Shown: positions 58,693 to 64,000 of the stretch, in pieces
Numbering within the stretch: the first letter of the stretch is position 1
How the letters are laid out: each line of letters starts with the position of its first letter
Source of the DNA: Caproicibacter fermentans
Lineage (GTDB): Bacteria; Bacillota; Clostridia; Oscillospirales; Acutalibacteraceae
Length of the DNA: 64,000 nt
NCBI RefSeq assembly: GCF_009746625.1
Contig: NZ_VWXL01000046.1
Span: 1-64,000 of the forward strand
Direction of reading: 5' to 3'
Program-made: the position numbers and the translations under genes
The notes under the pieces: model-generated
The model's input: the letters and a program-made list of their open reading frames with translations, nothing else
Databases searched by the model: none
Told to the model about the DNA's origin: nothing

Positions 58693-59646
58693 CTAAAATT
58701 CCATTTTGATGCTTCGCAGAAACAGGTCGGAAAGAACGCGGTTCGGTTCTTCTCCCTGATTGATCACGCGGTTCACCGCGTCGCTGATGGGCAGCTCCGC
58801 CTGATATTGCCGCCCGAGCGTCAGCATCGCCTTTGTAGTCGCGACTCCTTCCGCAAGTTCGCCGTAGTCTTCGCCGCGCACAAACGCTTCGCCGAACCGG
58901 CGGTTGTGGCTGTAGGGCGAAAAAACAGTCGCTTCGTAATCCCCAAGATGAGCAAGGCCGTAGGCCGTAATTTCATTGCCGCCCATTTTTCGGATCAACC
59001 GGGCGATTTCTCTTGTCCCGCGCGACATCAGCGCCCCCTTTAATGCGGTTTTGTTCAGTCCGTCCAGCATCCCGGCGGCAATGCCGATGACGTTTTTAGA
59101 AGCCGCGCCAATCTCGTTGCCGATGAGGTCGTCCCCATAGTAAAAACGGATCAGGTCGCTGGAAAACGCATTCACCAGCTCCTTTTTCACCTGCATGGAG
59201 CGGCTGTCGATGACCATACAGTTTGGAATTCCGCGTGTAAAGTCCTGCACATGGCCCGGCCCGACCCAAACGGCAACCGGCGTATCCGGACGGTATTCCT
59301 CAAAAATCTGCGTCAGCCGCTTCCCTGTCCCCGCCTCCAATCCTTTCATGCAAAGCACTACGGTTTTTCCGGCAAGATCGCGGGAAGAGAGCTGTTCCAT
59401 CAGGGAACGAAACGACTGCGCGCCGATTGATATGACAAGAATTTGAGATTTCAAGGCCGCGCCAAGGTCGGAAGTCAGGTTCATTTTCTCATCCAGAGTA
59501 ACAAGCCCGTTCGTTCCGGTTTTTCGAAGCTCCGTAAACTTCCGGGAGCTTTCCCTTCCATATAATGTAATCTGATGCCCGATTCCATTCAGATACCATG
59601 CCAAAAAGCTTCCCCAGCGGCCGCAGCCGATGACGGAAATCTGCAA
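58693..59646 (-). CDS. gpsA: NAD(P)-dependent glycerol-3-phosphate dehydrogenase, somewhat divergent
   Basis: The 317-residue protein has ISVIGCGRWGSFLAWYL as nucleotide loop (GCGRWG instead of the common GAGSWG), VAVWVGPGHVQDFTRG in place of the usual GPS/AxE segment, and IGNEIGAASKNVIGIAAGM with the catalytic Lys. It should make sn-glycerol 3-phosphate for phospholipids. The altered loop and GPGH segment suggest a divergent subgroup, so a related 2-hydroxyacid-type reductase is possible. TTG start after GGGAGGTGG. Confidence 0.82.
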   Translation of the reverse strand: MQISVIGCGRWGSFLAWYLNGIGHQITLYGRESSRKFTELRKTGTNGLVTLDEKMNLTSDLGAALKSQILVISIGAQSFRSLMEQLSSRDLAGKTVVLCMKGLEAGTGKRLTQIFEEYRPDTPVAVWVGPGHVQDFTRGIPNCMVIDSRSMQVKKELVNAFSSDLIRFYYGDDLIGNEIGAASKNVIGIAAGMLDGLNKTALKGALMSRGTREIARLIRKMGGNEITAYGLAHLGDYEATVFSPYSHNRRFGEAFVRGEDYGELAEGVATTKAMLTLGRQYQAELPISDAVNRVINQGEEPNRVLSDLFLRSIKMEF

Positions 59647-59688
59647 ATAAATCCACCTCCCAGATTTAGTATATCAGTATCATAGCAA

Positions 59689-59726
59689 AAAAAACGGGGC
59701 CGGACAACCGCCCGCTCCCGTTTTTT
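59689..59726. terminator. Terminator of cysK
   Basis: AAAAAACGGG (59689-59698) pairs with CCCGTTTTTT (59717-59726). The loop is long. It lies directly after the cysK stop at 59744 on the minus strand. Confidence 0.65.
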
Positions 59727-59743
59727 CACGAAAGATTCTGTTT

Positions 59744-60673
59744 TCAGTCGAACACGCCAGTTGAAAGATACCGCTCGCCGGTGTCCGGCAAGAGCGCAAC
59801 AATCAGCTTTCCTTTATTTTCGGGCCTCTTCGCAAGCCGGAGAGCCGCGAAAACCGCCGCGCCGGAAGAAATCCCGACCAAAAGCCCCTCGCTTTTCGCC
59901 AGATGGGCGGTCGTTTCGAACGCGTCTTCATTCGTCACCGTGATCACTTCGTCCAGAATCTTGACGTCGAGCGTTTCCGGTATAAAACCGGCGCCGATTC
60001 CCTGAATCCGGTGCGGGCCCGCTTTTCCCTGAGAAATCACAGGAGACCCCGCGGGCTCCACGCCAACCACCTTCACATTCGGATTGTGTTCTTTCAGCGC
60101 GCGTCCCGTACCGGAAACCGTTCCGCCGGTGCCGATGCCCGCGACAAAGAAGTCCACTTTGCCGTCGGTATCGCGCCAAATTTCTTCTCCGGTGGTTTTA
60201 CGGTGCATCTCCGGATTCGCCTGGTTGATAAACTGACCCGGAATCAATGAATTCGGGATTTGGGCGTGCAGCTCGCTGGCTTTTTCAATCGCGCCTTTCA
60301 TTCCCTTCGCGCCCTCCGTCAGGACAAGCTCGGCTCCCAGCGCCGCAACCAGGCGCCGGCGCTCCAGACTCATGGTGTCCGGCATGGTCAGAATCAGTCG
60401 ATAGCCTTTCGCCGCCGCCACAAACGCAAGACCTACGCCGGTATTCCCGCTGGTCGGCTCAATCAGCGTGGTGTCCCGATTGATCAGACCCTTTTCTTCC
60501 GCATCCCGAATCAGCGCATAACCGACGCGGTCCTTTACGCTGGAAAGCGGATTAAAGGATTCCAGCTTCGCCGCAATGGTTGCCTGCGCGCCTTTTTCTT
60601 TCTCAAAATTGGACAGTTCCAGCATCGGGGTATTGCCGATCAGTTCCGTCAGATTCTTTGCTATTTTCATCAT
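59744..60673 (-). CDS. cysK: Cysteine synthase (O-acetylserine sulfhydrylase)
   Basis: CysK makes cysteine from O-acetylserine and sulfide with PLP. The 309-residue protein has the PLP lysine in [30 protein letters not shown], the phosphate-binding [15 protein letters not shown] and [15 protein letters not shown]. Length is typical. It is monocistronic, with a perfect consensus promoter and a palindrome in the leader that may be a sulfur-responsive operator. Confidence 0.96.
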   Translation of the reverse strand: MMKIAKNLTELIGNTPMLELSNFEKEKGAQATIAAKLESFNPLSSVKDRVGYALIRDAEEKGLINRDTTLIEPTSGNTGVGLAFVAAAKGYRLILTMPDTMSLERRRLVAALGAELVLTEGAKGMKGAIEKASELHAQIPNSLIPGQFINQANPEMHRKTTGEEIWRDTDGKVDFFVAGIGTGGTVSGTGRALKEHNPNVKVVGVEPAGSPVISQGKAGPHRIQGIGAGFIPETLDVKILDEVITVTNEDAFETTAHLAKSEGLLVGISSGAAVFAALRLAKRPENKGKLIVALLPDTGERYLSTGVFD

Positions 60674-60707
60674 TTTAGCGCTCCTTTTTCGTTGTTGGTT
60701 TTATTTC

Positions 60708-60723
60708 ATAGTATTCATACTAT
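60708..60723 (-). promoter_or_regulatory. Palindromic operator candidate in the cysK leader
   Basis: ATAGTAT (60708-60714) and ATACTAT (60717-60723) form a perfect dyad with a 2-bp spacer, between the -10 box and the ribosome binding site. Rrf2-type regulators (CymR, IscR) control cysteine genes in Firmicutes through dyads of this general kind; the specific regulator is inference. Confidence 0.5.
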
Positions 60724-60747
60724 AATAATATGTTATTTGCTGTTATT

Positions 60748-60776
60748 ATTATATGCAAGGAACGAAACAATGTCAA
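60748..60776 (-). promoter_or_regulatory. Perfect consensus SigA promoter of cysK
   Basis: On the minus strand TTGACA (60771-60776), 17 bp, TATAAT (60748-60753). Confidence 0.9.
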
Positions 60777-60814
60777 GCTTTTTTATGATTCTGATCAAAT
60801 TTTATTCCGAGCAT

Positions 60815-60844
60815 GAAAAAGGGACGGTCTCAAGCGGCCGTCCC
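60815..60844 (-). terminator. Terminator of the leu operon
   Basis: GGGACGG (60821-60827) pairs with CCGTCCC (60838-60844). On the minus strand a T-run follows (complement of A's at 60816-60820). It lies about 33 bases after the leuB stop. Confidence 0.85.
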
Positions 60845-60876
60845 GGTTCTTATCTGCCCGTTTTTATCATTCTATT

Positions 60877-61950
60877 CTAAATGGCGTTTGCAACGATTTC
60901 CGCCATTTTCCGGCACCCCGTCACGGTTTCTCCCTGCGCGGCGATGTCCTTTGTGCGGTACCCGCTTGTCAAAGCCGACTGAACGGCGGCTTCCACCGCC
61001 CGCGCTTCCTCCTCCATACCAAACGAGATTCTGAGCATCATTGCGGCGGAAAGAATCGTCGCCAGCGGATTCGCGGCGTCCCTGCCCGCGATATCCGGCG
61101 CGGAACCGTGAATCGGCTCATAGAGTCCGCGCGTCCCGTCCCCCAGCGACGCGGAGGGCAGCATTCCGATGGAACCGGCCGCCATGCTCGCCTCGTCGGA
61201 AAGAATGTCGCCGAACATATTTTCCGTGACGATGACGTCGAACTGTCCCGGATCGGAGACCAGCTGCATCGCGGCACTGTCCACCAGCTGGTCGCGGTAC
61301 TCCACCTCCGGGAACCTCTCGCTCAGACGGTGCATCACGCTCCGCCACAGGCGGGAGGTGTCCAGTACATTGGCCTTATCCACGCTGACCAGCTTTTTCC
61401 GGCGTGTCATCGCCTGCCGGAACGCAATGACGCCGATCCGTTCAATCTCTTCCTCACTGTATTCCATTCGGTCAAACGCAGACTTTTTTCCGTTTTCCTT
61501 CGTTACTGTTCCCCGCTTGCCAAAATAGATCCCTCCGGTCAGTTCCCGAACCATCATCAGATCAATTCCGCCGTTTACGCGTTCTTCCCGCAGCGGGCAG
61601 GCCGCGGCCAGCTCCTGATACAAATAGGCGGGCCTCAGGTTTGCGAAAAGGCCCAGCGCGCTTCGGATACCCAGAAGGCCGCGTTCCGGGCGGTCTTCCA
61701 CCGGAATCGAGTCCCATTTCGGTCCTCCGACCGCGCCGAGCAGAACCGCGTCGGCCTGTTTGCAAACCGCAACGGTGTCTTCGGTCAGCGGCTTGCCGCA
61801 GTCATCGATGGAAGCGCCGCCGATTAACGCCGGTTCAAAGCGAAACCGATGTCCGAATTTTTGTTCCACGCGTTTCAGCACCGTTACGGCGCCGTCCACG
61901 ATCTCAGGTCCGATGCCGTCCCCTTTGAACAGTACAATCATTTTTTCCAT
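60877..61950 (-). CDS. leuB: 3-isopropylmalate dehydrogenase
   Basis: LeuB oxidises and decarboxylates 3-isopropylmalate to 2-oxoisocaproate with NAD+. The 357-residue protein has [79 protein letters not shown] and [21 protein letters not shown], all diagnostic. The ATG at 61950 follows GGGGTGAC. It is the last gene of leuA-leuC-leuD-leuB. Confidence 0.96.
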   Translation of the reverse strand: MEKMIVLFKGDGIGPEIVDGAVTVLKRVEQKFGHRFRFEPALIGGASIDDCGKPLTEDTVAVCKQADAVLLGAVGGPKWDSIPVEDRPERGLLGIRSALGLFANLRPAYLYQELAAACPLREERVNGGIDLMMVRELTGGIYFGKRGTVTKENGKKSAFDRMEYSEEEIERIGVIAFRQAMTRRKKLVSVDKANVLDTSRLWRSVMHRLSERFPEVEYRDQLVDSAAMQLVSDPGQFDVIVTENMFGDILSDEASMAAGSIGMLPSASLGDGTRGLYEPIHGSAPDIAGRDAANPLATILSAAMMLRISFGMEEEARAVEAAVQSALTSGYRTKDIAAQGETVTGCRKMAEIVANAI

Positions 61951-61972
61951 AATCGTCACCCCGCGTATTCGT

Positions 61973-62458
61973 TTAGCATTTGCTCAACGAGTTTAAAAGC
62001 CCGTCCGCATTGATAATCTCACGGATAAATTCCGGAAACGGCTCCGCCTGATAGGTTTCTTCCCTTGTTTTATTTGTAATGACGCCGCTGTCGAAATCGA
62101 TGGAAATTTCATCCCTCTGCCGGATGTTTTCGGCGGCCTGCGGGCATTCCAGAATCGCAAGGCCGATGTTGATGGAGTTGCGGTAAAAAATGCGCGCAAA
62201 ACTTTTTGCGATGACACAGGATACCCCGCAGGATTTAATGGCGAGCGGCGCGTGTTCGCGGGAAGAGCCGCAGCCGAAGTTGCTGCCGCCGACAATGATG
62301 TCGCCCGGCCGCACCTTTTGCGCAAATGCCGCGTCGATGTCCTCCATGCAGTGTGAAGCCAGATGCTTCGGGTCGGAGCTGTTCAGATACCGGGCGGGAA
62401 TAATGACGTCCGTATCAACATTGTCCCCGTAAACAAAGACCGTTCCGTTTGCCTGCAT
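61973..62458 (-). CDS. leuD: 3-isopropylmalate dehydratase small subunit
   Basis: The 161-residue subunit has [18 protein letters not shown] at the start and [20 protein letters not shown], the swivelling-domain motif that closes over substrate on LeuC. It isomerises 2- to 3-isopropylmalate together with LeuC. The ATG at 62458 lies two bases after the leuC stop; the longer frame reads into leuC and is a shadow. Confidence 0.95.
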   Translation of the reverse strand: MQANGTVFVYGDNVDTDVIIPARYLNSSDPKHLASHCMEDIDAAFAQKVRPGDIIVGGSNFGCGSSREHAPLAIKSCGVSCVIAKSFARIFYRNSINIGLAILECPQAAENIRQRDEISIDFDSGVITNKTREETYQAEPFPEFIREIINADGLLNSLSKC

Positions 62459-62460
62459 TT

Positions 62461-63735
62461 TCAGTTTCCCCCTTGTTCGATTTCTTCCGGTGATGCGATC
62501 CTGCCGAGAATGGCGGAAGCCGCCGCCACGGCCGGACCCGCAAGATAAATTTCTGAGCTTGGGTCCCCCATACGCCCGACAAAGTTCCGGTTTGTCGTTG
62601 CCACGGTGCGCTCGCCCGCCGCCATGATTCCCATATGCCCCCCAAGGCATGGCCCGCAGGTGGGCGTGGAAACGGCGCAGCCCGCCTCAATAAAGGTATA
62701 GAGGTAGCCAAGGCGCATCGCTTCCCGGTAAATGTGCTGTGTCGCCGGAATGACGATCACCCGGACATTTTCCGCAACCTTTCTTCCTTTGATGATCTCT
62801 GCGGCGGTTGCGAGGTCGCTCAGCCTGCCGTTGGTGCAGGAACCGATGACCACCTGATCAATAGCGATATCGTTCACTTCATCCGCGGGTTTCGTATTGG
62901 ACGGCAGGTGCGGGCACGCCACGACGGGGCGAAGCTCTGAAAGGTCAATTTCCACCGTTTTTTCGTATGGAGCGTCCGCGTCGGCTTCGTAAACTTGATA
63001 TTCCCGATTCACGCGGCCCTTCATGTACGCGATTGTCGCTTCGTCCACCGGAAAAATCCCGTTTTTTGCCCCTGCTTCAATCGCCATATTCGCAATGGCA
63101 AAGCGGTCGTCCATCGAGAGGGCCGCAACGCCGTCTCCCGTAAACTCCAGCGATTGATATCTTGCCCCATCCACGCCGATCATCCCGATCAGCGTTAAGA
63201 CCACATCTTTTCCGCCGATCCATTTTTTCGGTTGCCCGGTCAAACGCACGCGGATCGCGGAAGGGACCTTAAACCAGCACTCCCCCGTCGCCATGCCCGC
63301 CGCCATATCGGTGGAACCGACTCCGGTGGAAAACGCGCCGAGCGCCCCATAGGTGCAGGTGTGGGAATCCGCGCCGATGACGGCTTCCCCCGCCGCGACA
63401 AGGCCCTGCTCCGGCAGCAGCGCGTGCTCAATTCCCATCTGGCCCACATCATAGAAATGCGTGATTCCGTTGCACTTGGCAAATTCGCGGCACTGTTTGG
63501 ACTGCTCCGCGGCTTTGATGTCTTTATTCGGTGTGAAATGATCCAGAACAATCGCGATTTTATCACGGTTGAACACACCGCTTAACCCGTGCTTTTCAAA
63601 TTCATTGATTGCGACGGGCGTGGTAATATCGTTGCCGAGGACCAGATCAAGCTTCGCGCGGATCAACTGGCCCGCCCGAACTTCAGGCAGACCCGCATGG
63701 TCCGCCAGGATTTTCTGCGTCATTGTCATTGCCAT
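62461..63735 (-). CDS. leuC: 3-isopropylmalate dehydratase large subunit
   Basis: The 424-residue aconitase-type subunit has the 4Fe-4S ligands in [13 protein letters not shown] and [16 protein letters not shown], plus [25 protein letters not shown] and [18 protein letters not shown]. The length of about 420 places it in the archaeal/Clostridia LeuC type. AGGAGG precedes the ATG. Confidence 0.96.
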   Translation of the reverse strand: MAMTMTQKILADHAGLPEVRAGQLIRAKLDLVLGNDITTPVAINEFEKHGLSGVFNRDKIAIVLDHFTPNKDIKAAEQSKQCREFAKCNGITHFYDVGQMGIEHALLPEQGLVAAGEAVIGADSHTCTYGALGAFSTGVGSTDMAAGMATGECWFKVPSAIRVRLTGQPKKWIGGKDVVLTLIGMIGVDGARYQSLEFTGDGVAALSMDDRFAIANMAIEAGAKNGIFPVDEATIAYMKGRVNREYQVYEADADAPYEKTVEIDLSELRPVVACPHLPSNTKPADEVNDIAIDQVVIGSCTNGRLSDLATAAEIIKGRKVAENVRVIVIPATQHIYREAMRLGYLYTFIEAGCAVSTPTCGPCLGGHMGIMAAGERTVATTNRNFVGRMGDPSSEIYLAGPAVAAASAILGRIASPEEIEQGGN

Positions 63736-63748
63736 GCTGTGTTCCTCC

Positions 63749-64000
63749 TTAATCCATCCGTGATTCCATACGGTTTAACGCGTTGACATACGCCGCGAGG
63801 CTGGCGCCGATGATATCGACATTGAGTCCTCTGCCGCTGACAATCGTCCCCGCCGAATTTTTCAGCCGGACAACAACTTCGCCGAGCGCGTCGTCGCCTT
63901 CCGTCACCGCCTGAATTGAAAAATTCTCCAATGTGTAATCCTTCCCCGTCACCGCGTCGATTGCGGAAAGGGCCGCGTTGACCGGACCGGCCCCGATTCC
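63749..64000 (-). CDS. leuA: 2-isopropylmalate synthase, C-terminal part (cut by window edge)
   Basis: The 83 visible residues are the end of the LeuA regulatory domain: [59 protein letters not shown]. This domain binds leucine for feedback inhibition. The gene continues beyond 64000. Its stop lies 13 bases before leuC, giving the order leuA-leuC-leuD-leuB. Confidence 0.93.
   Translation of the reverse strand, partial: GIGAGPVNAALSAIDAVTGKDYTLENFSIQAVTEGDDALGEVVVRLKNSAGTIVSGRGLNVDIIGASLAAYVNALNRMESRMD

Noticed and set aside
1-64000. CRISPR array, tRNA, rRNA or prophage
   Set aside because: No regularly spaced direct repeats, cloverleaf sequence, rRNA signature or phage gene group was seen on reading both strands.

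Overview
The window looks like the chromosome of a spore-forming, Gram-positive Clostridia bacterium, most likely of the Oscillospiraceae/Ruminococcaceae. The evidence is the mother-cell sporulation genes yqfC, yqfD and ylbJ, the Firmicutes order of the division/cell-wall (dcw) cluster, GGAGG-type ribosome binding sites with many GTG and TTG starts, consensus SigA promoters, a CIRCE element and a folT-type THF riboswitch. Most genes lie on the minus strand and the sequence is moderately G+C rich. The first 0.9 kb and a few intergenic stretches are clearly AT-rich. No rRNA, tRNA, CRISPR array or intact mobile element was seen.

Layout. 1-1.7 kb: an AT-rich, nearly gene-free stretch, then a secreted tandem CBM21 protein. 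1.8-6.1 kb: valS-tfoX_C-folC operon. 6.1-8.5 kb: LURP-one protein and a Na/Pi cotransporter behind a PhoP-box-like element. 8.6-10.8 kb: DUF3810 membrane protein and a PadR/DUF2812 pair. 10.9-14.0 kb: bactofilin and CIRCE-controlled htpG. 14.1-16.9 kb: a corA, fumarase-beta-like, CDF-transporter operon preceded by an MgtL-like leader ORF. 17.1-29.0 kb: dcw operon mraZ-rsmH-ftsL-spoVD-(Mur-like ORF)-mraY-ftsW-murG-murA-ftsQ-ftsZ, which lacks murD, murE and murF. 29.1-33.0 kb: uvrC-rsmD-coaD-coiled-coil operon and a monocistronic HPr gene. 33.3-37.6 kb: ylxM-ffh-rpsP-khpA, riboswitch-folT, rimM-trmD. 37.6-47.2 kb: yqfC-yqfD-phoH-ybeY-dgkA-era-yqzL-recO-GNAT-ACT-mutS2-DUF2140-like. 47.2-51.5 kb: ylbJ and a small Cys-rich protein, a tandem HD-GYP protein, a small conserved protein and a glycosyltransferase. 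51.6-59.7 kb: tspO, a 2-hydroxyacid dehydrogenase, an RHH regulator with clpB, a TetR regulator, Mrp and gpsA. 59.7-64 kb: cysK and leuA(partial)-leuC-leuD-leuB.

The genes are mainly housekeeping: peptidoglycan and septum synthesis, ribosome assembly and protein targeting, DNA repair, protein quality control, cysteine and leucine synthesis. The interest lies in the control elements and oddities. The best candidates for something new are (1) a leader ORF in front of corA that begins MNPDPLGKPRRK, very like the enterobacterial Mg2+-sensing MgtL peptide, and that overlaps the corA ribosome binding site; and (2) a short protein in the dcw cluster, at the place where murE/murF normally sit, that resembles a Mur-ligase central domain with a lost P-loop. 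Also notable are four phased MraZ boxes, a three-repeat PhoP box, the THF riboswitch with a readable anti-Shine-Dalgarno switch, and an RHH regulator gene with a perfect consensus promoter upstream of clpB.

All calls come from reading the sequence and from remembered family knowledge. No database search was run. Starts were moved from the longest ORF where the ribosome binding site, promoter or operator position decided it.
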